Positions 45,239 through 53,446 of a DNA stretch of 64,000 nucleotides are shown here, piece after piece. This DNA comes from DASVWZ01 sp963708575. GTDB taxonomy: Bacteria > Acidobacteriota > Terriglobia > Terriglobales > Acidobacteriaceae. The first letter of the stretch is position 1, and every line of letters begins with the position of its first letter. The DNA is taken from NCBI GenBank assembly GCA_963708575.1, contig CAVPTB010000007.1:930001-994000 (forward strand), written 5' to 3'. Position numbers and translations under genes: made by a program. The notes below the pieces were generated by a model, which saw only the letters and a list, made by a program, of their open reading frames with translations, had not been told where the DNA came from and searched no databases.

Positions 45239-45636
45239 ACTCAGCAGTTTAGAAATCTTCACGGTCGTGCCGCTGTGGTTGGACCAGCCTACCACCTATC
45301 CTCAGAAAGCTCTTTTTGTGAGTAGAGTGTCTCTAGGGCGACTCTACCTCTCGCTCGGGAAGACCTACTCTGGCCTGTGTGAGACATCTGTCGTTGAGTC
45401 GGTGTACCACTTGCAGACACCTGCATCCCCGGATAATCTGCAAACACTCCAACGTCGAATTCTTGGTAGTCGTTCCTCCCCGAGCGAAGCAAGCACCGAG
45501 TATCCCCCACGACCGGAGATGTTTTCTTAATAGTTTTGCGATCTAGTTTTTCCCCCCGGAACTCGATTCAGGAATCCGTGACGGTGTTTTGTGTCGATGC
45601 GGGCCAACAGGCGACTGTGGCTCATAGGGCGAAGCT

Positions 45637-46197
45637 ATGAATACCTTTAGCCAAACGATCCCGAGCTTACAAGCCGATCCTTCCCAGGGTGGGGACGCAC
45701 AGAACGCGAATTGGTTTGCAGTTCATACCCGAGCTCGACACGAGAGGGTGGTTGCTCAACAGTTGCAGGAGAAGGGCGTGACCACGTTTTTCCCGATGGT
45801 GAGCGAGGTGCACCGCTGGAGCGATCGCAAGAAGTTGGTTGAACTGCCGTTGTTTGGCTGTTACGTGTTTGTGAAGATTCCGCCCACCCCCGAGCGCCGG
45901 TTGGATGTACTGCGGGTGAACAGTGTGTTGAGTTTTGTAGGAGTGCGGGGCCAGGGCATTCCGATTCCCGAGGAACAGATCGAGTCAGTGCGGATGCTGC
46001 TGGAAGAAAAGCTGACCTGGGCTGCTTATCCCTTTCTAAAGATCGGCCAGCGGGTGCGTATCCGCAGCGGGGCCCTGAATGGCATGGAAGGGATTCTGGT
46101 ATCGCGCAACGGAGACCGTACCCTGGTGATTTCGGTGGACGCAATTCAGCGCTCTCTGGCGGTAAAGGTTGAGGGTTACGAAGTCGAGCCGGTTTAG
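45637..46197 (+). CDS. UpxY/NusG-like transcription antiterminator
   Basis: The 186-residue protein has the NGN domain of NusG paralogues (WFAVHTRARHERVVAQQLQE, FFPMVSEVHRWSDRKK, PLFGCYVFVKI) and a C-terminal KOW domain (GQRVRIRSGALNGMEGILV). Specialised NusG paralogues such as RfaH, LoaP and UpxY let RNA polymerase read through long surface-polysaccharide operons. Its place as the first gene of the EPS operon, behind a long leader, supports this. The Asp/Arg-rich loop SDRKK is typical of the UpxY branch. Confidence 0.88.
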   Translation: MNTFSQTIPSLQADPSQGGDAQNANWFAVHTRARHERVVAQQLQEKGVTTFFPMVSEVHRWSDRKKLVELPLFGCYVFVKIPPTPERRLDVLRVNSVLSFVGVRGQGIPIPEEQIESVRMLLEEKLTWAAYPFLKIGQRVRIRSGALNGMEGILVSRNGDRTLVISVDAIQRSLAVKVEGYEVEPV

Positions 46198-46235
46198 TTC
46201 AAACTCACCTCTCCTGGCAGCAAATTTTTAGCGAA

Positions 46236-47741
46236 ATGAAAACCTCTATGACCGATAAAGCGAACGAAGCTATACGGTTGCTGGCGGTAAGCCGCGAATC
46301 CGTCGTTCTAACTTCCCTGGGTGCGATTGGCGAGTCCAATGACTGGCAACTGGACACCGTGGGAAATGGCTGGGAAGCCATGGAGCGAGTGCAGTCTGGC
46401 GACATGCCGCAATTGCTGGTGCTTGATTTGCCGCGGGGCGATGACGATGGCCTGCACATGTTGAGGTGGCTGCGCCGTCTGCGTCCGGAGCTACCGATCA
46501 TCTTTATCTCGCATGAAGACGACGCGGAACAGAAACGGGAAGCGATCCGCTTAGGCGCAACCGATTATTTGGTGAAGCCATTTGAAGATCAGGAGTTGGA
46601 AAAAATCCTGAAGCGCCAGCTGGGATCGGCGCAGGACGACTCGGAAACCGAGATCAGCAGTGAGGATGTGGAGCAGGTAGGCCGGGACGCATTCTTCGTG
46701 GCTGCGAGTTCGGTCATGCGCCGGCTGCGAGGCCAGGCGGAGTTGCTCGCTGAAACCAATGTTCCGGTGTTGATTTTGGGCGAGGCGGGAAGCGGGAAAG
46801 AAACGGTTTGCCGGCTGATTCATAAGTTGTCGGTCCGTTCTGCATCGCCGTTCGTGAAGGTGAGCTGCGCGGCTCTGCCCGGCGAATTGCTGGAACATGA
46901 ACTATTCGGTACCGCACGAGTGAATGGAAGCGTACGAGTGAAGCAAGGGAAACTCGAACTCTGTAACAAGGGGACACTGCTGCTGGACGAGATCGTTGAA
47001 CTGCCGCCAGACCTGCAAGCGAAATTGATGCAAGTGCTGCAGAACAAGAAATTCACCCGGCCCGGCGGAGAAACGGTGCAGGTGGATGTACGTATCCTGG
47101 CGGCGACCAGCGCGAACATCGAACGAGCGCTTGCGGAAAAACGTCTGCGTGAAGATCTCTATTACCTGATGAGCGCCTTCACCCTGCACGTGCCGCCGTT
47201 GAGGCAGCGGGTGGAAGAGATACCTTTGCTGGTCCAGCACTTCATGCATTATTTGTCGAAGCATTACGGCGTTCCGCCGCGGGCCTTCTCAACGGCGGTG
47301 CTGGGCGCTTGCCGGTCATATTCCTGGCCGGGAAATCTACGAGAACTGGAAAGTTTCGTCAAACGCTACCTGATGATGGGAGACAGTGACCGGATCCCCG
47401 GAGCGCTGGACTCAGTTGACGATAGCGATCAATTCGATCGGACGGAAGAGTCGTCCGAGATGGCGGCAGAGTCTCGGCAGGAGAAGAACGGCGGCAAGTC
47501 TTCTTCGCTGAAGTCCCTGGTACAAAGTGTCAAGTTGGAAGCAGAGCGAAACGCGATCGCGGCGGCGCTTGATCGTACCGGTTGGAACCGCAAGGCTGCA
47601 GCGCGGCTGTTGAAAGTCAGCTACCGGACGTTGTTGTACAAAATCGAGCAGTACCACATGAACGCTTCCGATGAGCCGGTTCTGTCCGGGGGAATTAAAG
47701 GGAACGGAAACGGACTGCGCGGCAACGGAAGGGCGAGTTAG
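46236..47741 (+). CDS. Degenerate NtrC-family regulator without GAFTGA loop
   Basis: The 501-residue protein has the layout receiver (15-130), AAA+ (about 150-385) and Fis-type HTH (about 445-475). The receiver keeps Asp64 (LLVLDLPRG) and Lys (LVKPF), but the acidic pocket pair is gone (LLAVSRES). In the AAA+ domain Walker A GEAGSGKE (182-189) and Walker B LLLDEI are kept, yet the loop that should read GAFTGA is HELFGTARVNGSVRVKQGK. The arginine-finger region reads LREDLYYLMSAF where the intact paralogue at 14926 has LREDLYYRLNAF. The HTH (WNRKAAARLLKVSYRTLLYKI) closely matches those of 14926 and 18213. It should bind DNA and perhaps ATP, but probably cannot open a sigma-54 complex. Confidence 0.88.
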   Translation: MKTSMTDKANEAIRLLAVSRESVVLTSLGAIGESNDWQLDTVGNGWEAMERVQSGDMPQLLVLDLPRGDDDGLHMLRWLRRLRPELPIIFISHEDDAEQKREAIRLGATDYLVKPFEDQELEKILKRQLGSAQDDSETEISSEDVEQVGRDAFFVAASSVMRRLRGQAELLAETNVPVLILGEAGSGKETVCRLIHKLSVRSASPFVKVSCAALPGELLEHELFGTARVNGSVRVKQGKLELCNKGTLLLDEIVELPPDLQAKLMQVLQNKKFTRPGGETVQVDVRILAATSANIERALAEKRLREDLYYLMSAFTLHVPPLRQRVEEIPLLVQHFMHYLSKHYGVPPRAFSTAVLGACRSYSWPGNLRELESFVKRYLMMGDSDRIPGALDSVDDSDQFDRTEESSEMAAESRQEKNGGKSSSLKSLVQSVKLEAERNAIAAALDRTGWNRKAAARLLKVSYRTLLYKIEQYHMNASDEPVLSGGIKGNGNGLRGNGRAS

Positions 47742-47778
47742 CAAGCGGGCCCCAAACACCAATAGAGCGGGGTATGCA

Positions 47779-48441
47779 ATGAAGAATGAAAACCAAATTC
47801 GGAAGATAGGGCTGGCGACACTCACCTGTTGCTTGCTATCGACAGGACTTATCGGGCAAACCGTCAGTGCGAATGCCGCGGGCGGAGCCGCTCCGGAGAT
47901 CGCATCCAAGACAGCGCCCGTCCAAACAGACGCGTCCTCCATCAAGTTGCATGACGACACCTATGTCATCGGAGAGGCGGACGTTCTAGCCATCAGCGTG
48001 TGGAAAGAGCCAGACATTTCGCGGTCGATCCCAGTGCGTTCGGACGGGAGAATCTCTCTGCCGCTGGCGGGAGAGATTCAGGCCGCGGGACAAACGCCGC
48101 TGAAGCTGGAAACGGAAATCGCCACCAAGTTGAAGAGCTACATCTCAGACCCGGAAGTTACGGTCATCGTTCAGCAGATCAACAGCCAGAAGTTCAATAT
48201 TCTGGGACAGGTTTCGCGGCCGGGCTCTTACCCATTGACGAACGCGACGACGGTTCTGGATGCGCTGGCTCTGGCGGGTGGGTTTCGCGACTTCGCGAAG
48301 CAGAAATCGATCTATGTGTTGCGGCAGAATTCTGACGGCAGCGAAATGCGGATTCCCTTCAACTACAAAAGTGTGATCAAAGCGAAGGGTTCCACGCAAA
48401 ACATCAAACTGCAGCCCAAAGACACGATCGTCGTACCGTAA
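47779..48441 (+). CDS. Polysaccharide export protein (Wza/PEP-CTERM export type)
   Basis: The 220-residue protein has a signal peptide (IGLATLTCCLLSTGLIGQT), a Poly_export domain (YVIGEADVLAISVWKEPDIS, VRSDGRISLPLAGEIQAAG) and one SLBB repeat (FNILGQVSRPGSYPLTNATT, ALALAGGF, LQPKDTIVVP). It is the outer-membrane export channel subunit for EPS. The ATG at 47779 is chosen over an upstream in-frame start inside the preceding gene because it gives the signal peptide and follows GGGG. Its stop overlaps the next ATG by one base. Confidence 0.9.
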   Translation: MKNENQIRKIGLATLTCCLLSTGLIGQTVSANAAGGAAPEIASKTAPVQTDASSIKLHDDTYVIGEADVLAISVWKEPDISRSIPVRSDGRISLPLAGEIQAAGQTPLKLETEIATKLKSYISDPEVTVIVQQINSQKFNILGQVSRPGSYPLTNATTVLDALALAGGFRDFAKQKSIYVLRQNSDGSEMRIPFNYKSVIKAKGSTQNIKLQPKDTIVVP

Positions 48442-49790
48442 TGAACAACCTATCCATAAAACTCTGCCTGGGTCTGGCGCTGGCGGTAACGCCCGCGCTC
48501 TGGTCGCAGACCGAAAATGCGACACCCTACTTGAACGACGGGGTGCCAACTCTTACGGATGACCGGATGATGACGCCACCTCCGGTGAGCGGCGAGACGT
48601 TTCCGTCGGTGGGCGTCGCCGACAGCCGGTCGAACTATCTTCGGGGCGGGTTGACGTTCAGCAGCGCTTACAGCGACAACGTCGTGGGATCGATCAACGG
48701 AACGCCGACCAGCGATGTGAGCTACTCGGTCTGGCCGACCTTGGCCCTCGATCAGAGCACGCCTCGTTTGCATTGGGTGTGGAACTATAATCCCGGCTTC
48801 ACCTTCTATCAGAAGACCAGCGAGCGGAACGAAGCTGACCAGAACCTGGGAATCAACCTGCAATATCGTTTGACTCAGCACGTGACGTTGAACTTCCACG
48901 ATTCGTTCCAGAAGACCTCGAACGTGTTCAACCAGGCGGACCTGCTGGCTAATAACGGAGTTTCTGGGGGACCACAAACCCCCGTGCAGTCGGTGATCGC
49001 GCCTATTGCAGACCAGTTGAGCAATACGGGCGGCGGCGGGATTACCTATCAGTTCAGCCGCTCGAGCATGGTCGGAGCGAGTGGGACGTTTTCGAACCTG
49101 CATTATCCCAATCAGAGCCAGGTGCCGGGACTTTTCGATTCAGCGACGCAGGGCGGTTCGGCCTTTTATAACCGCCGTTTGTCGAAGAACAACTACCTGG
49201 GCGCGACTTATCAATACCAGCGGCTCTCGAGTTACCTGACGACCGGGCTGAACGAAACGCAGACGCACGCGGTGACGCTCTTTTACACGGTTTACATCAC
49301 TCAGCGGTTATCCTTGTCATTCTCGGGCGGTCCGCAGTATGCGCTCTTGCCGGGCCAACCCCCATATCCCGCAGGGCATTCATTGTCCCCGATGGCGACG
49401 GGTAGTATTGGTTGGCAGGGGCAACACACTAGCGTAGCGGCCAGCTATGTGCATATGATCAGTGCGGGTGGCGGTCTGGTGGGGGCGGTCCACTACGATG
49501 GAGGGACCCTCTCGTTGAGCCGCCAACTGAGTCGAAATCTGAGCATTGGCGCGGTGGGAAGCTACTCCGATAACAAACTGCTGGAGAGCTTTCTGCCGGG
49601 CACGGGGGGACACACGATTTCCGGCACGGCTTCAGTTCGGCGTCAACTCGGTCCGCATTTCAACATAGCGGCGGATTACACCCGGTTGCACCAGAATTAC
49701 GCCGGTATTCCTCTGGTCTCGCTGGCGCCGGATACCAATCGCGAGTCGATTTCGATCTCATATTCATTCACGCGTCCGTTGGGAAGGTAG
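48441..49790 (+). CDS. Outer-membrane beta-barrel protein of the EPS locus
   Basis: The 449-residue protein has a signal peptide (LCLGLALAVTPALWSQ), then alternating amphipathic strands with aromatic girdles (NYLRGGLTFSSAYSDNV, HWVWNYNPGFTFYQKTSE, YLGATYQYQRLSSYLT), and ends SISYSFTRPLGR. It matches the type and position of the barrel proteins found in exosortase-linked EPS loci, between the export protein and the chain-length determinant. A role in EPS secretion is inferred. The start overlaps the previous stop. Confidence 0.78.
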   Translation: MNNLSIKLCLGLALAVTPALWSQTENATPYLNDGVPTLTDDRMMTPPPVSGETFPSVGVADSRSNYLRGGLTFSSAYSDNVVGSINGTPTSDVSYSVWPTLALDQSTPRLHWVWNYNPGFTFYQKTSERNEADQNLGINLQYRLTQHVTLNFHDSFQKTSNVFNQADLLANNGVSGGPQTPVQSVIAPIADQLSNTGGGGITYQFSRSSMVGASGTFSNLHYPNQSQVPGLFDSATQGGSAFYNRRLSKNNYLGATYQYQRLSSYLTTGLNETQTHAVTLFYTVYITQRLSLSFSGGPQYALLPGQPPYPAGHSLSPMATGSIGWQGQHTSVAASYVHMISAGGGLVGAVHYDGGTLSLSRQLSRNLSIGAVGSYSDNKLLESFLPGTGGHTISGTASVRRQLGPHFNIAADYTRLHQNYAGIPLVSLAPDTNRESISISYSFTRPLGR

Positions 49791-49791
49791 C

Positions 49792-51381
49792 ATGGTTGAA
49801 GAATTAGACGATCAAAGTTCGGGCGGTTTCGACATCCAGAAGTATCTGGGGATGGTGCGGCGACGCCACCTCCAGTTCCTGATCCCGCTGTTTCTGGGAT
49901 GGGTGCTGGTCTGGGCGGCGAGCTGGGTGATGGCGCCGCGGTACAAGTCGGGCACGCTGATTCTGGTTGAGCAGCCCACCATGCCCAAGGACTACGTCAC
50001 TCCAAACGTGAATGACGATCTTCAGGAGCGATTGCAGAGCATTACCCAACAAATTCTGAGCCGGACGCGCCTGCTGCACATTATCGATCAATTCAATCTC
50101 TACGCCGACAAGCGCGGCAACGCCACGCCCGACGACAAGGTCGAGCGGATGCGCAAGGATATCGAGATCGAACTGGTGCGCGATGCTCATAATCAGGTCA
50201 CGGCGTTCAATGTGTACTACTCGTCGCGCGATCCGCACCTGGCGCAGCAGATTACGAGCGAACTGACGAATTTATTCATCAACGAGAACCTCGAAGTCCG
50301 GCAACAGCAATCAGAGGACACCACGAAGTTCCTGCAGGACCAGTTGGAGACGGCGGGCAAGAATCTGGCGGATCAGGAAGAGAAGATCCGAATCTACAAA
50401 GCTCAGCACGTGGGAGAGATGCCGGCCCAGCTGCAAACCAACCTGCAGATTCTGAGCGGCCTGCAAACCCAGTTGCAGAGCGAACAAGATTCACTGAACA
50501 CGGCGAAGCAACAACGCGTCTACTTGCAGAGCTTGTTCGATCAATCGCGCACCATGCAGGCGACAACCCGAGGTCCGGATCACGCTCCGGTTGGACTGCC
50601 CGCGATCGACCTGGAACTGGACAAACTAAAGTCGCAGTTGGCGGACCTGAGTTCGCGTTACACCGACCAGCATCCGGATGTTAAGAAGCTCAAAGAGCAG
50701 ATTGCGCGGACCGAGAAGACCCGGGCGCAAATGGCTGCAGATCTGAAAGCGAAGGCGGCCAACCCGTCGTCCGACACCGCGGTTGGGGACGCCCGGGACG
50801 GATCTCCGTCGGCGCAGTTACAGAGTCAGTTGCAAGCCAATCAGGTCGAAATTACGAACCGGGAACGCAGCATTGCGACTCTGCAGTCGAAGATTGACGC
50901 GTATCAGGGGCGGTTGAACCAGGAGCCGACGCGAGAACAGGAACTGGCGGACCTCACCCGCGGGTATGAGCAATCGAAGGCGAACTACGACGATCTATTG
51001 AAAAAGAAGAACGCCTCGGCCATGGCGACCAGCATGGAGCTTTTGCAGCAGGGCGAGCGTTTCCGGATTTTGGATCCGCCGAGTCTTCCGCTTAGACCGG
51101 ATTTCCCGAACCGGCTTAAATTCTGCGGTATCGGGTTGGGCGTAGGGTTGGCGTTGGGGGCGGTGGTTGCCGGCGTGTTTGAGATGCTGGACGACAGCAT
51201 TTACAGCGAGGAAGATCTTAAAAACATGCTGCCGGTAGCCGTGCTGGTGGAGATTCCGTCGGTTACCAATGCGGTCGACCAAAAGACGGCCCGTAGAAAG
51301 AATTTGTTGGGTTGGGCAACGGCGGCGGTAGTATTAATGACGATTCTGGCAGGATCGGCGATCAGCTATTTGCGCGGCTGA
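49792..51381 (+). CDS. Chain-length determinant / polysaccharide co-polymerase (Wzz/GumC type)
   Basis: The 529-residue protein has two membrane segments (about 29-48 and 505-525) around a long periplasmic coiled-coil region (QRVYLQSLFDQ, DLSSRYTDQHPDVKKLKEQI, QLQANQVEITNRERSIATLQ). The C-terminal Pro-rich motif RILDPPSLPLRPDFPNR is the classic Wzz signature. It lacks a kinase domain; the separate autokinase at 52368 supplies it. The ATG is two bases after the barrel gene's stop. Confidence 0.93.
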   Translation: MVEELDDQSSGGFDIQKYLGMVRRRHLQFLIPLFLGWVLVWAASWVMAPRYKSGTLILVEQPTMPKDYVTPNVNDDLQERLQSITQQILSRTRLLHIIDQFNLYADKRGNATPDDKVERMRKDIEIELVRDAHNQVTAFNVYYSSRDPHLAQQITSELTNLFINENLEVRQQQSEDTTKFLQDQLETAGKNLADQEEKIRIYKAQHVGEMPAQLQTNLQILSGLQTQLQSEQDSLNTAKQQRVYLQSLFDQSRTMQATTRGPDHAPVGLPAIDLELDKLKSQLADLSSRYTDQHPDVKKLKEQIARTEKTRAQMAADLKAKAANPSSDTAVGDARDGSPSAQLQSQLQANQVEITNRERSIATLQSKIDAYQGRLNQEPTREQELADLTRGYEQSKANYDDLLKKKNASAMATSMELLQQGERFRILDPPSLPLRPDFPNRLKFCGIGLGVGLALGAVVAGVFEMLDDSIYSEEDLKNMLPVAVLVEIPSVTNAVDQKTARRKNLLGWATAAVVLMTILAGSAISYLRG

Positions 51382-51394
51382 GCAACGTTAGAAA

Positions 51395-52384
51395 ATGTAC
51401 AAGACATTTTTCAATCTGAAACGTAACCCGTTCGAGATCACTCCGGACCCGGCGTTTCTTTTCCCCACAAAGAGACACAATGAAGCGCTGGCAGCGCTTT
51501 ATTACGGAGTAAGGCGACACAAGGGCTTCGTGGTGTTGACGGGAGAAGTGGGAACTGGCAAAACGCTTCTACTGCGCTGCCTGCTGCAGTTGCTGCGACA
51601 GAGTAACGACGTGGCGTACGCTTACGTATTCAACAGCCGGCTTTCGCCGGTGGAGTTCTTGCAGTACGTTGCGGGCGACTTTGGGCTTCCGGTTACTGGC
51701 AAGAACAAGAGCGAGCTTCTGCTCGACCTGAGCCGCTATGTGGTGTCGCGCGGACTGAAGAAGTTGACTACGGTCCTGGTGGTGGACGAAGCGCATCATT
51801 TGTCGGCGGATATTCTGGAAGAGATCCGGCTGCTGACCAACCTCGAAACGGCGCAAGAAAAACTGTTGCAGATCCTCCTGGTGGGCCAGCCAGAGCTTGA
51901 CGAGAAATTGGACTCGCTGGAACTTCGCCAACTGAAACAAAGAATTGCGGTGCGGTCTCATCTGACACCGCTGGATCTGGAAGAAGCGAAGGGTTACATC
52001 GAGCGGCGATTGAAGCTGGCGGGAGCCGATCCGCAGGCGCCGGCGATTTTCCCGGATGCGACGATGGCGGCGGTATACCGGCACTCTCGAGGTTTCCCGC
52101 GGTTGATCAATACCATCTGCGAAAACGCGTTGATCGCTTCATACGCGCGGCAAGTACGCAGCGTTCCTTCGGACATTATCGAAGACATTGCCAATGATTT
52201 TCGGCTTAACGTCATTCATTCCTCCAAAGGTGAACAAGACGCTCAGCTAGGCCCGACCGATGTGCAACGTGCAGCCAAAGCGTTACTCGATCTCTACGCC
52301 AATCTGCAAAAGCCGCAATCCCCCGAGAATGAAATGCGCACTCCGATGGCGATCCGAATAGGGAAAAATGAGCCATATATTTGA
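51395..52384 (+). CDS. ExeA-like AAA ATPase of the EPS locus
   Basis: The 329-residue protein starts MYKTFFNLKRNPFEITPDP and has Walker A GEVGTGKT (50-57), Walker B TVLVVDEAHHLS, and the sensor regions typical of the GspA/ExeA ATPases (VGQPELDEKL, HLTPLDLEEAKGYIERRL, FPRLINTICENALI). A member of this family regularly lies in exosortase-type EPS loci. It may drive a secretion or assembly step. Its end overlaps the autokinase start by 17 bases. Confidence 0.9.
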   Translation: MYKTFFNLKRNPFEITPDPAFLFPTKRHNEALAALYYGVRRHKGFVVLTGEVGTGKTLLLRCLLQLLRQSNDVAYAYVFNSRLSPVEFLQYVAGDFGLPVTGKNKSELLLDLSRYVVSRGLKKLTTVLVVDEAHHLSADILEEIRLLTNLETAQEKLLQILLVGQPELDEKLDSLELRQLKQRIAVRSHLTPLDLEEAKGYIERRLKLAGADPQAPAIFPDATMAAVYRHSRGFPRLINTICENALIASYARQVRSVPSDIIEDIANDFRLNVIHSSKGEQDAQLGPTDVQRAAKALLDLYANLQKPQSPENEMRTPMAIRIGKNEPYI

Positions 52385-53303
52385 CGCGTTACAAAGATCG
52401 GAATCTGAGCGGTCGGGCGTCGACCTGCCAGAATTGTCGGTAGCGACCGAACTGTTGCAGTCTGCCGAACGGGCGATGAAGGGTGCGGTGCCGGGCGCCC
52501 CGAAGTCGAGCGATGTGCCCCTGATATTCGAACCGACTGTGGAGCAGAGCCAGGCAGGAGCGTTCGAATCGGTAGCGGTTTCGATTCCACCGCACAGCAA
52601 ACTGGTAAGCCTGGTAGAAAAAGATGGATTAGCAGCTGAAAAATTCCGCTTCCTGGCCGTCCGCCTCCGCCAGATGCAGCAGACTCGACCGCTCAAGAAG
52701 GTGCTGATTACGAGCAGCATTCCGGCGGAAGGGAAGAGCATGGTGGCGGCGAACCTGGCGTGCACGTTGGCGCGGAGACGGCAACAAAAGACGCTGCTGA
52801 TCGACGGCGATCTTCGGCGGCCTACGCTCGACCGGGAATTCGGTTTGAATAACGTCCCGGGATTGTGTGAATGGCTACAAGACGGCGTAGGCGGCACGGC
52901 AAATATCTATCACCTGGAAGCCGCGGGCTTGTGGATTCTTCCTGCGGGAAAAACTCCACAGAATCCGCTGGAGTTGATGCAGACCGGAGCCCTGTCGTCC
53001 CTGATGAAGCAACTGACGGCGTCCTTTGATTGGATCATTATTGATTCCCCGCCCATTCTTCCGTTGGCCGATACCAGTATCTGGGCGCGAGTGGCTGATG
53101 GGGTATTGATGGTGACCCGGCAAGGCACCAGCCGCAAGCAGCATCTGGAAAGAGCTCTGGAGGCGGTGGACCAAACCAAACTTCTTGGTGCGGTTATAAA
53201 CAGTTCGGCCACAGTGGCGCACAGCGATTACTACTATCACTATGGTTCGAAGGATGCGGCAAAGAAGAAATCCGAAAACGAGTTGATGCCAGTGAACGAG
53301 TAA
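52368..53303 (+). CDS. Tyrosine autokinase (BY-kinase, CpsD/CapB type)
   Basis: The 311-residue protein has the BY-kinase motifs: Walker A VLITSSIPAEGKSMVAANLA, Walker A' LLIDGDLRRPT and Walker B IIIDSPPILPL. The C-terminus carries a tyrosine cluster (DYYYHYGS), the usual autophosphorylation site, before a Lys-rich tail. It regulates chain length with the separate Wzz-like protein at 49792. The 90-residue N-terminus is specific to the XrtA-associated branch as I recall it. Confidence 0.92.
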   Translation: MSHIFDALQRSESERSGVDLPELSVATELLQSAERAMKGAVPGAPKSSDVPLIFEPTVEQSQAGAFESVAVSIPPHSKLVSLVEKDGLAAEKFRFLAVRLRQMQQTRPLKKVLITSSIPAEGKSMVAANLACTLARRRQQKTLLIDGDLRRPTLDREFGLNNVPGLCEWLQDGVGGTANIYHLEAAGLWILPAGKTPQNPLELMQTGALSSLMKQLTASFDWIIIDSPPILPLADTSIWARVADGVLMVTRQGTSRKQHLERALEAVDQTKLLGAVINSSATVAHSDYYYHYGSKDAAKKKSENELMPVNE

Positions 53304-53397
53304 GAAATCAGTACCGCAGTAAAGACCTCCCTACTACCGAAGCGTAAGAGTTAGACGAATTTCCCCCAAAGTTTAAGTCCCCCACGAGTTCAAGACT

Positions 53398-53415
53398 TTT
53401 TGGCCTTGGCCAAAA
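53398..53415. promoter_or_regulatory. Inverted repeat between the autokinase and phosphoglycosyl transferase genes
   Basis: TTTTGGCC-TT-GGCCAAAA is a perfect 8-base inverted repeat in the 143-base gap between two EPS genes. No T-run follows it, so it may be a regulator site or a weak hairpin and not a strong terminator. Confidence 0.4.
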
Positions 53416-53446
53416 CGAATACCCGCACAAACAGGCGGAGGTAGCC

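Larger units (their letters stand above)
44956..45636. other. Long region upstream of the EPS operon
   Basis: About 680 bases with no gene I can support; the plus-strand frame 45177-45530 has no start signal, domain or signal peptide. It contains two direct repeats (45141 and 45169), a -24/-12 promoter candidate (45223-45238) and then a ~390-base leader before the UpxY gene. Confidence 0.5.

Noticed and set aside
45177..45530. 117-codon frame upstream of the UpxY gene
   Set aside because: No convincing start, no domain; it overlaps the promoter candidate and leader.
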